A stretch of DNA of 38,467 nt from Prevotellaceae bacterium UBA3627. GTDB taxonomy: Bacteria; Bacteroidota; Bacteroidia; Bacteroidales; Bacteroidaceae. The DNA is taken from positions 491 through 38,957 of the forward strand of contig DFLE01000003.1 in NCBI GenBank assembly GCA_002373375.1, in the 5' to 3' direction. Below are positions 31,766 through 38,467 of the stretch, piece after piece. The position numbers and the translations under genes were made by a program. Numbering within the stretch: position 1 is the first letter of the stretch; each line of letters starts with the position of its first letter. The notes below the pieces were generated by a model. It ran no database searches, was not told where the DNA came from, and was given only the letters and a program-made list of their open reading frames with translations.

Positions 31766-34256
31766 CCAGCACATCATTAATGCGCTGCTTCACCAGCTCT
31801 GCCAGAGCCTCTGGTGTGGCTGCCTCGGAAGGCTGCACTACGGGCAGGTACTCTATCTCTATGTGGGCCGTTGACGGCATGGTGCGCTCGCGCGGCAGTG
31901 CGTCGTAGGCTCCACGTATGCAGACGGGGAGGATAGGCACGTTAAGGTCTTGTGAGAGTATGGCGAAAGTCTTCTTGAAGTCGCCCAGCGCACCGGTGTT
32001 GGTGCGTCGTCCCTCAGGGAATATCACCAGGTTCTTGCCCATGCGCAGCACCTCAGCCATCTTCTGTATGGAGTTCTTCAGGTTGCGGCGCTCCATAAGT
32101 ATGATGTTATGGCGTGCGGCAAACCAGCGGCGCAGTGAGCCCTGCACGTGCTCCTCAGTGGCATAGAAGTAATAGTTGCTGATGTCGCCCCAGTTCATAC
32201 CCGCCATGGTGAGCGGTCCGTCGAGGAAGCTCTGGTGGTTAGGCGCAACGATTACCGGTCCGTTAACAGGTATGTTCTCCTTACCCTTCACCTTGAGACT
32301 GTTATGCAGTCGGCAGAAGCCTGTGAACGACTTTGATATAAGCGGATGGGTGAATGCCGATGTAGGCAGTTTCAGCGGAGCGTCGGCAGCCTGTGTTATG
32401 TGTGCCGGAGCTTTCTTCTTCGCGTCGATGGCATCGGCTATCTCGCCTATGTTCTTGTATGAGGCCATATCGTCGGCGTTGATGCTGATAGAGAAGCGCT
32501 CCTCTATGAAGTCTTGCAGTGACACGCGGTCAAGCGAGTCAAAGCCCAGGTCGGTCTCTATGTGCGACTCAGCCGTCACCTCTGTCTTCTTCTCCTTCTC
32601 TATATAAGCCTTGAGCGTGGCGAGGGTGCCGCTTACGTTCTCAACAGATGTTGGTGCCTCCTCTACCTTCTGAGCAGGGGCAGGTGTCTTTTCCAGCAGT
32701 TCCTTCAGCTTATATCGCTGCAGCTTCTCCAGTTTGGTGCGTGGCAGCTCACCGCGGTATATGCTCACATTCATCAGTTTCTTGTAGTTAGCCACGGTGA
32801 GGTTATACGGCTCAAGCACCTCACGCTTCAGGCGCGCCTCGGCGTCAGCGTCGGTCATAGTGCCGAGCCACTCCTCCTGAGGTACGATGATGGCGCGCAG
32901 CATATCGCCGTCCTGTACCACCGCGGCCTCCTTCACCTGTGAGTCATACTTCTCAAGTTTGTACTCTATCTCACTCGGCTGTACGTTCTTACCGTTAGAG
33001 AGCACTATAATCTCCTTGGAGCGTCCGGTAAGATATACACGTCCTTTCTCATCCACCTCGGCAAGGTCGCCGGTATGGAGGAAGCCGTCACTGTCTATCA
33101 CCTCTGCCGTCTCCTCAGGACGGTTATAGTATCCCATCATCAGGTTCTTACCCTTTGCCAGCAGCTCGCCATTGACAATCTTACACTCCACTGACGGCAG
33201 AGGCAGGCCGGCGCAGCCAGGTATATAGTCTCCCGGACGGGTGAAGGCTATGATAGGCGCCATCTCGGTCATGCCGTAGCCCTCAAGCACCTCAAGTCCC
33301 AGGGTCTTCAGTCCCTCGCCTATCTCACGGTCAAGGGCTGCACCGCCACACACGCAGTAGTCCAGGTGTCCGCCCATCTTCTTGTGTACTGCCTGGAACA
33401 CGAAACGTGACAGACGACGGTTCTGTGCCTTCTTACACATATTAAACAAGGCTCGCGTCACGGCTGATGCCTCTATCTTCTTCATTATGCCAGTGTAGAG
33501 CGTCTGCCACAGGCGCGGCACACCCACCATGATGGCTATCTCGCCACGCTTCAGGGTGTCCATAATGTCAGGACCGGAGAGTGACGGGCATATAGCCACG
33601 CCGCATCCGCGTGTGATAGGCGCTATGGCTGTACCCATGAGCGGTAGCACATGGTGCAGCGGCAGCAGTATGAGGGTGCGGCGGTTGCCGTTGAATATCG
33701 GCACCTCGTCAGCCACACCGTGTATGTTTGCCTCCAGGTTCTCGTATGACAGCATCACACCCTTTGGCGAACCTGTAGTGCCCGAGGTATATATAATGAG
33801 GCACGGCTCAACCTTACCTGATGTATTCTCAAAGCGGAACTCCTGTCCCTCTGCCACGTCACGCGGCTCTGGTACATTGTCCTCAAACACTATTACGGTC
33901 ATCTCCACGCCTGCCTCGCGCATGGCGTCACGCGCCAGCTGCTCCTTCTCGCGTGAGGTGAAGATGCACTGCGGACGGCAGTCGTTCATGATATATGCCA
34001 CGTCATGCACCGTGCTCGTAGCGTCAACGGGCACCGCTATGGCCTCGTTATGCCACACTGCAAAGAAAGCATATATCCACTCCGAACGGTTCTCGCTCAG
34101 TATTAAGGTCTTCATCTTCTCGCCCTCTGCGAGAGAGAACTGTTCTGCCTTGGGCATCATATCCGCATAACTAAGGATATTGCCCATCAACTGTCTGTAA
34201 CTTACCTCGCCATCATGGGTTATGATGGCAGCCTTGTTAAAATCGCGTATAATCAT
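31758..34256 (-). CDS. Acyl-AMP ligase - acyl carrier protein - PlsC acyltransferase fusion
   Basis: An 832-residue three-domain protein. Residues 1 to about 520 are an ANL adenylating enzyme (P-loop YTSGTTGSPKG, 156-166; GYGMTE; TGDLAEVDEKGRVYLTGRSKEIIVLSNGKNV). Residues about 548-612 are an acyl carrier domain with the phosphopantetheine site DSL (S574). Residues about 650-832 are a PlsC/LPLAT acyltransferase (NHQSFLD with H674 and D679; FPEGR 746-750). It probably activates a fatty acid, loads it on its own ACP and transfers it to a lysophospholipid or glycerol-phosphate lipid, similar in logic to E. coli Aas but with a built-in ACP. No membrane helices are obvious. The stop lies in the octamer repeat. 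Confidence 0.92.
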   Translation of the reverse strand: MIIRDFNKAAIITHDGEVSYRQLMGNILSYADMMPKAEQFSLAEGEKMKTLILSENRSEWIYAFFAVWHNEAIAVPVDATSTVHDVAYIMNDCRPQCIFTSREKEQLARDAMREAGVEMTVIVFEDNVPEPRDVAEGQEFRFENTSGKVEPCLIIYTSGTTGSPKGVMLSYENLEANIHGVADEVPIFNGNRRTLILLPLHHVLPLMGTAIAPITRGCGVAICPSLSGPDIMDTLKRGEIAIMVGVPRLWQTLYTGIMKKIEASAVTRALFNMCKKAQNRRLSRFVFQAVHKKMGGHLDYCVCGGAALDREIGEGLKTLGLEVLEGYGMTEMAPIIAFTRPGDYIPGCAGLPLPSVECKIVNGELLAKGKNLMMGYYNRPEETAEVIDSDGFLHTGDLAEVDEKGRVYLTGRSKEIIVLSNGKNVQPSEIEYKLEKYDSQVKEAAVVQDGDMLRAIIVPQEEWLGTMTDADAEARLKREVLEPYNLTVANYKKLMNVSIYRGELPRTKLEKLQRYKLKELLEKTPAPAQKVEEAPTSVENVSGTLATLKAYIEKEKKTEVTAESHIETDLGFDSLDRVSLQDFIEERFSISINADDMASYKNIGEIADAIDAKKKAPAHITQAADAPLKLPTSAFTHPLISKSFTGFCRLHNSLKVKGKENIPVNGPVIVAPNHQSFLDGPLTMAGMNWGDISNYYFYATEEHVQGSLRRWFAARHNIILMERRNLKNSIQKMAEVLRMGKNLVIFPEGRRTNTGALGDFKKTFAILSQDLNVPILPVCIRGAYDALPRERTMPSTAHIEIEYLPVVQPSEAATPEALAELVKQRINDVLGS

Positions 34257-34296
34257 ATCTTCAACTATTTAGCTTCCCCACTCTTCTATTTTTCCG

Positions 34297-34304
34297 CAAA
34301 GTTA
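34297..34304 (-). promoter_or_regulatory. -7 box of the ligase-acyltransferase gene
   Basis: TAACTTTG on the minus strand, with a weak TTG 20 nt upstream. It leaves a leader of about 35-40 nt before the ATG at 34256. Confidence 0.55.
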
Positions 34305-34392
34305 TCGCTTTTCCGCAAAAATAACAAGGAAATCGCTAAAAAATGCCACGGTAATGCCAATAATGTCCGTACCAAGCGGTATTTATACGCAA

Positions 34393-34461
34393 ATACGCAT
34401 AGATACGCACAAGTACCGACCATAAGATTTCGGGGGTTGACTTGTGCGTATCTATGCGTAT
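34393..34461. repeat. Perfect 22-bp inverted repeat
   Basis: Arms 34393-34414 and 34440-34461 are exact reverse complements with a 25-nt loop. The arms contain the word ATACGCA repeated at 8-9 bp spacing. Lies 33 nt past the stop of the lipoprotein gene. No T run follows on the minus strand, so a simple terminator is not certain. Confidence 0.8.
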
Positions 34462-34493
34462 CTTATATCTCTGGGAATGCGTCTTAGGGGAGG

Positions 34494-35462
34494 TTAGTCT
34501 GACAGACGCTTGTATATGCCGGTATCCTCTATCTGTCCGTTATACCATACCACAAACCACATAGGCTTGTTGGCCTTAGGACGTCCGTTACTGTCATACA
34601 CCACATTGCCTTCCTCATCGCGCGCCATGCCGAAGAGCGCTATGCTGAGCACGTCGAGCATACCGGTGGCGCGCTCAAGGTGCATATCAATATAAGACTG
34701 ATAGTTGGAGTAACCTATGGTGCACCATCCCCATCCGTCGCTCACGGTGCCGCTGACAGGCACGGCATTGTGTATCTGCTCGTCAAGGCGCTGCATCTCC
34801 TCGCTCTCTATGCCCTTGTCTATCAGCAGCTGCTTCATATACTCGAAGGGCTTGAGCACCTCGGCGGTGCGCTGATATGTAAACTCGCTGAGGTTAAACT
34901 GCGTGTAGTAGGAGTTCTGCTCATAGTCGTATGAGGCAAGCATGGCTCCCTGCTCCACCATCGGCATAAGGTTGGTAGTAATGCCACTCACCGTCATGCG
35001 GTCATGCAGGGTGTCTATCTGCTCATAGAATTGCTCGAACTCTTCCTGTGTTAACACTCCACTGTCAAGAAGCTTGCGCGTCATATCGTAAAGATATGCC
35101 AGATATCCATTGCTATATATGTCGCGTACGTTACCTTCAACGTCAAGGAATGGTATGTTAAACTCTATATTGCTGAGCTTATCAACGCTGATTTTTACCT
35201 GGTTGTTGTTATAGAACTCCATGCCTATGGTTGTATTAACCGTGTCGGCACATATTCCGATAGTTTCTCCGTCAGTGATAAATGTGTTCTCTGTCTCTAT
35301 CACCAAGTCGGGCACATAGAGTCCTACTATCACGGTGCCGTTATAGTGTCCGTTAACCGCCTCTACCTTTATTTCGTTGGCAGTACTGTCGCATGAGCAT
35401 ACCATGGCGGTGGTGATGGCTACGGCGGCAAGTGACTTACAGATGTTATATATTTTGTTCAT
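34494..35462 (-). CDS. Lipoprotein of unknown function
   Basis: A 322-residue protein with a lipoprotein signal peptide (LAAVAITTAMVCSC, acylated Cys about residue 24). The mature part begins beta-rich (VNGHYNGTVIVGLYVPDLVIETENTF). A helical stretch follows (about 120-150: YLYDMTRKLLDSGVLTQEEFEQFYEQIDTL), and the protein ends with aromatic-rich WFVVWYNGQIEDTGIYKRL. The layout recalls the many Bacteroidales lipid-anchored DUFs that begin NGxYxG, but I cannot name the family with certainty. It follows the PAP2 gene by 94 bp on the same strand. Confidence 0.7.
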   Translation of the reverse strand: MNKIYNICKSLAAVAITTAMVCSCDSTANEIKVEAVNGHYNGTVIVGLYVPDLVIETENTFITDGETIGICADTVNTTIGMEFYNNNQVKISVDKLSNIEFNIPFLDVEGNVRDIYSNGYLAYLYDMTRKLLDSGVLTQEEFEQFYEQIDTLHDRMTVSGITTNLMPMVEQGAMLASYDYEQNSYYTQFNLSEFTYQRTAEVLKPFEYMKQLLIDKGIESEEMQRLDEQIHNAVPVSGTVSDGWGWCTIGYSNYQSYIDMHLERATGMLDVLSIALFGMARDEEGNVVYDSNGRPKANKPMWFVVWYNGQIEDTGIYKRLSD

Positions 35463-35520
35463 AGTGATTCCAAGTTATGGGTTATGAATTATGAGTTAGC
35501 GTCTGTTTTATCGTTTAGCT

Positions 35521-35556
35521 TCCCCCTCCCTCACAGGGAGGGCCGGGGTGGGTCTC
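35521..35556 (+). repeat. GC-rich palindromic element, copy 7 (at the PAP2 stop)
   Basis: Ends at the base next to the PAP2 stop codon (35557-35559 on the minus strand). Same orientation relative to its gene as copies 2, 4, 6 and 8. The downstream lipoprotein gene has no in-frame partner copy. Confidence 0.9.
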
Positions 35557-37341
35557 TCAGAATATCACAGACATCGCGGCACCTATGGTGAAGGAGTTTA
35601 TCTTGTGTGAGAAACTGAACTTAGAGTGTTTTGTCACCATATTCAGCAGCTCATTGTGATATGGAGTGTACTCAACGTCAAACTCCGGCTTTGAGTAGTC
35701 ATAGTCAATGAAGCCTGATATAGCCATGCCGCTGTTCATAGCGTATGTATAGTGCAGTCCCAGAGTGAAGTTGTCGCTGTTGGTCTTGTTTATCTTCATG
35801 GCATCACCATACATAGTGACTGACGTTGTTGCGTCAGTACGCGTGTCAAGGTAAAGCTGGTCAAAGGCTGCTATGAGGTTAAGACTGCCGAAGAAGCGGC
35901 GACCGTAGAGAGCCTTCATACCCAGATTATGCTTCGGACTGATAGGCCATGCCAGATACACTCCGGCGTTGATGTCAACGAGTGACCACACATCCGTCAC
36001 TGAAGCAGAGCCCATGTTGCGCGTCAGCGTATTGTCTTTCTCTGTATAGGTGTAGAGTCCCTCTGCCGTCACCGGCGCAGTGGTTATGCGTCCGCGCGCT
36101 CCCACTCCTATATACTTGTTGATGAAGTATGCCGCCTCTGCCGCCACGGTGGTACCCGTACCTACCTTTATCACCGGCGCCTGCCCCTCAGCGTATGCAG
36201 GAGTACCTGACGCATAGTTCTTATACTCACGGTTCTCGGCGTTGAAGTCGTCAGGTATGCGGAAAGGGTTACCATTACGCTGTATGGTGTAGTAGTCGTC
36301 ATCAAGATATGAGCCGCCGTAGTTGTAGAGGTTGGCGGTGGTGAGGAACGACGTGTTGGTAGGCAGCTTCAGGTTGTTAGTAAACTGCATACCCAGCTCC
36401 AATTTGAAGAAGCTCGGGTTCTTCCAGAGGTCAGAGGTACCCTTCAGCGGCTCGCGGTTGATGCCTTTCTTCTTGAATATCCAGTCGGCACACATATATC
36501 CCAGGTCGGTGGATATGATACCCAGACCTGCACCCACGAGCACGTCGCTTATCCAGTGGCGGTTATTGAGCGTGCGCATGATACCTGTGGTGGTGGCACA
36601 TCCGTATGCGAAGACAGACCACCATGGTGAGCGCGTCAGACCGTACTCCTTGTGCATGATGGTTGCGGCGGTGAACGCCGTACAAGTATGGCCGGACGGG
36701 AACGAGTTGGCAGTGGAACCGTCAGGTCGCATCTCCTTAGCTGAATACTTTATGGTGTTGACGAAGAGCGCACACCATGCGAATGACATACCGCCGCTGA
36801 CGAGGTATCGCCATGTCTTGCTGCGTCCCTGATAGCCGGCGAAGTTAAGTCCCGATGCTACCACGAGCGGCACGAGCTGCAGGTTGTCGTCAAAACGGTT
36901 CTCGTAGGAAGGGATGAAGTTGTTTCGCGCGGCGCGGAAGTTCTTCTTGTTGGCCTTGGCTATAAAACCGAATGTAAGGAGCGGCACCGTTGACCACTCA
37001 AACTCCCTCAGCGGAGTATAGTAACCATACTTGGCAACAGCCTTAGGCGAAGCCACCCAACTGTGTGTCTCCTCCTGCATGGAACGTATGTTACTCAGGT
37101 CTGCAGCGGTTATCTCATATCTGCTTACCACTTCACTGCCTACAGTCTCTGAGGAACCGGCAGCCTCTGATTCAGTACCGCTGAGAATAGCCTTTTCTAT
37201 CTCCTCACGCAAGGCATCCTCTGCCGTGTGAGACGTAACAGCATCAACTCTGTATTCGTCCAGATTAAAAGTCAGTGTCTCCGCATGTGAGGTCATAAAC
37301 GACACTGCCAGACACATCACAACAAAAATCTTTTTTACCAT
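35557..37341 (-). CDS. PAP2-family phosphatase with C-terminal beta-barrel-like domain
   Basis: A 594-residue exported protein (signal peptide ending SHAETL, about residue 20). The PAP2 motifs are complete: K198-x6-R205-P206, PSGH (215-218) and R256-x5-H262-x3-D266. Residues about 310-594 are rich in alternating hydrophobic strands with aromatic ends (FKLELGMQFTNNLKL; GLHYTYAMNSGMAISGFIDYDYS; FTIGAAMSVIF) and finish in Phe, as outer-membrane barrels do. PAP2 enzymes dephosphorylate lipid phosphates such as undecaprenyl diphosphate or lipid A; here the activity may be placed at the outer membrane. Residues 50-100 are a polar linker. Confidence 0.87.
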   Translation of the reverse strand: MVKKIFVVMCLAVSFMTSHAETLTFNLDEYRVDAVTSHTAEDALREEIEKAILSGTESEAAGSSETVGSEVVSRYEITAADLSNIRSMQEETHSWVASPKAVAKYGYYTPLREFEWSTVPLLTFGFIAKANKKNFRAARNNFIPSYENRFDDNLQLVPLVVASGLNFAGYQGRSKTWRYLVSGGMSFAWCALFVNTIKYSAKEMRPDGSTANSFPSGHTCTAFTAATIMHKEYGLTRSPWWSVFAYGCATTTGIMRTLNNRHWISDVLVGAGLGIISTDLGYMCADWIFKKKGINREPLKGTSDLWKNPSFFKLELGMQFTNNLKLPTNTSFLTTANLYNYGGSYLDDDYYTIQRNGNPFRIPDDFNAENREYKNYASGTPAYAEGQAPVIKVGTGTTVAAEAAYFINKYIGVGARGRITTAPVTAEGLYTYTEKDNTLTRNMGSASVTDVWSLVDINAGVYLAWPISPKHNLGMKALYGRRFFGSLNLIAAFDQLYLDTRTDATTSVTMYGDAMKINKTNSDNFTLGLHYTYAMNSGMAISGFIDYDYSKPEFDVEYTPYHNELLNMVTKHSKFSFSHKINSFTIGAAMSVIF

Positions 37342-37371
37342 ATATTATTTGTTCTTCATGATTAACATTTG

Positions 37372-37379
37372 CAAAGATA
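37372..37379 (-). promoter_or_regulatory. -7 box of the PAP2 gene
   Basis: TATCTTTG on the minus strand, 30 nt before the ATG at 37341. No clear -33 TTTG. The rest of 37380-37550 is AT-rich without a gene. Confidence 0.5.
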
Positions 37380-37551
37380 ATTAATTATTTATTAAAATAA
37401 GAAAAAATATGCAAAAAAATTTACATTATACCATAATAATAACTCAGTAGCATGAATGGGAAAATAATACGAATACATGTAATTTTGTTGTCTTGACTAC
37501 TTATTTTTTATAAAAAAAAGCGTGAGAATAGATTTTATTTGTACCTTTGCA

Positions 37552-37559
37552 TACGGTAT
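37552..37559 (+). promoter_or_regulatory. -7 box of the SDR gene
   Basis: TACCTTTG, with a leader of about 55 nt to the ATG at 37620. No clear -33 motif. Confidence 0.5.
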
Positions 37560-37619
37560 GAAACACCATCCATATATATCTTTACACAAGCAAATACACA
37601 ATAACTTAATATAACACTA

Positions 37620-38432
37620 ATGAACAATCTATTCAACATTAAGGACTACGTGGTAGTCATCACCGGCGGCACTGGTGTGCTGGGCCGCAGCATAGCCAAG
37701 TATCTGGCTCTTGAGGGCGCGAAGGTTATCATCGGCGGACGCAAGGAGGACGTCGGCGCTCAGATTGTAAGCGACATCACCGCTGCAGGCGGCGTATGCG
37801 AGTTCGTGAAGATGGACGTGATGAACCAGCAGCAGATTCAGGAGGTTTGCGACTACATCGTAGGCAAGTACGGCAAGGTTGACACTCTGCTCAACGCTGC
37901 AGGTGGCAACCAGGCTGGCGCTACCATCGGTCCTGACCAGAATTTCTTTGACCTCTCTACGGAGGCATTCCAGCAGGTATTGAACCTTAACCTCACCGGT
38001 ACGGTGATACCTACGCAGGTATTCCTGAAGCCTATGGTGAAGGCTGGCAAGGGCAGCATCATCAACTTCTCGTCAATGGCTGCCTTCCGTCCTATGACCC
38101 GTGTTTGCGGTTATGCCGCTGCAAAGGCTGGCATCAGCAACTTCACCGCCTACATGGCTCATGAGTGTGCCAAGAAGTTCGGCGAGGGCATACGCGTGAA
38201 CGCCATCGCTCCAGGCTTCTTCATCACCGAGCAGAACCGCGCCCTGCTGACCAATCCTGACGGCTCATACACTGAGCGTGGCAAGGATGTGGTACGCCAG
38301 ACACCGTTCGGTCGTATGGGTGAGCCGGAGGAGCTCTGCGGCACCATCCACTACCTGATGTCTGACGCCTCTAAATTCGTAACCGGCACCGTAGCAGTAG
38401 TTGACGGCGGATTTAATATATTTGCGATGTAA
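37620..38432 (+). CDS. SDR-family oxidoreductase, probable D-mannonate oxidoreductase
   Basis: A 270-residue classical short-chain dehydrogenase. The cofactor motif TGGTGVLG lies at 15-22 and NAAGG near 92-96. The catalytic Ser is in INFSSMAA (~152), with Y165 and K169 in YAAAK. The stretch GGNQAGATIGPDQNFFDL and APGFFITEQNRALLTNPDGS are the features I associate with the SDR-type D-mannonate/fructuronate oxidoreductases (UxuB/YjmF-like) of hexuronate catabolism. Such a gene usually sits next to mannonate dehydratase uxuA; what follows is outside the window, so the assignment is probable. A palindromic element begins 1 nt after the stop. Confidence 0.85.
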   Translation: MNNLFNIKDYVVVITGGTGVLGRSIAKYLALEGAKVIIGGRKEDVGAQIVSDITAAGGVCEFVKMDVMNQQQIQEVCDYIVGKYGKVDTLLNAAGGNQAGATIGPDQNFFDLSTEAFQQVLNLNLTGTVIPTQVFLKPMVKAGKGSIINFSSMAAFRPMTRVCGYAAAKAGISNFTAYMAHECAKKFGEGIRVNAIAPGFFITEQNRALLTNPDGSYTERGKDVVRQTPFGRMGEPEELCGTIHYLMSDASKFVTGTVAVVDGGFNIFAM

Positions 38433-38433
38433 G

Positions 38434-38467
38434 AGACCCACCCCAGCCCTCCCTGTGAGGGAGGGGG
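38434..38467 (-). repeat. GC-rich palindromic element, copy 8 (after the SDR stop, cut by window end)
   Basis: Starts 1 nt after the SDR stop and reaches the window edge. On the coding strand it reads as the other post-stop copies do. One base differs (CCCCAGCCC instead of CCCCTGCCC), as in copy 6. Confidence 0.88.

Overview
The window reads as a Bacteroidales chromosome, most like Prevotella/Segatella. Signs of this are a SusC/SusD outer-membrane pair, a BspA-type surface protein, many secreted lipoproteins, A-rich leaders without strong Shine-Dalgarno sites, and repeated promoters of the Bacteroidetes form TTTG-N19/20-TAnnTTTG.

Layout. 1-5165: 3' part of a giant BspA-like leucine-rich-repeat protein with calcium-binding DxDxDG repeats. 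5243-5680: small secreted lipocalin-like protein. 5768-7641 (minus): a two-gene Septu-type anti-phage module, PtuA ATPase plus PtuB HNH nuclease. 7966-9725 (minus): a small secreted protein and a flavodiiron protein. 9936-12024: a CDP-alcohol phosphotransferase-like protein and a flippase-like membrane protein. 12013-12203: purine-rich tandem repeat. 12207-13757: M15 peptidase and Cof-type HAD phosphatase. 13681-22456 (minus): a compact polysaccharide utilization locus for beta-1,4-galactan (susC, susD, susE-like, GH53 galactanase) with gluQRS translationally coupled at its end. 22720-24096 (minus): miaB. 24199-27517: overlapping rhomboid protease, EEP-family and DUF4861 genes. 27747-30269: GH95 fucosidase. 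30745-31386: orphan ABC ATPase. 31466-31537 (minus): tRNA-Arg(CCT). 31588-31765: TTAAGRAG octamer arrays in inverted orientation. 31758-34256 (minus): acyl ligase-ACP-acyltransferase fusion. 34494-37341 (minus): a lipoprotein and a PAP2 phosphatase with a beta-barrel-like tail. 37620-38432: SDR oxidoreductase of the D-mannonate type.

The most unusual signal is a GC-rich palindromic element of about 35 bp (core CCCTCCCTGTGAGGGAGGG) present eight times. Five copies lie 0-15 nt after a stop codon, all in the same orientation relative to the gene. The other three are inside open reading frames in the opposite orientation, where they encode the peptide CSPSLTGRAGVGL (one copy has A for T) within the signal peptides of SusD, the SusE-like protein and the GH53 enzyme. 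At each of the three PUL junctions a post-stop copy and the next gene's in-frame copy are reverse complements. The polycistronic mRNA could therefore form a stem of about 32-35 bp that encloses the intergenic region and the next start codon. A second, purine-rich repeat family has entered miaB in frame. Together these suggest that short repeats are being used both as protein segments and as RNA structure in this lineage.

Functional reading: a gut- or mouth-type anaerobe importing pectic galactan (SusCD, SusE-like, GH53), with further glycan capacity (GH95, DUF4861, mannonate-type SDR), oxygen defence (flavodiiron protein), phage defence (Septu) and membrane lipid remodelling (ligase-ACP-PlsC, PAP2, CDP-alcohol transferase).
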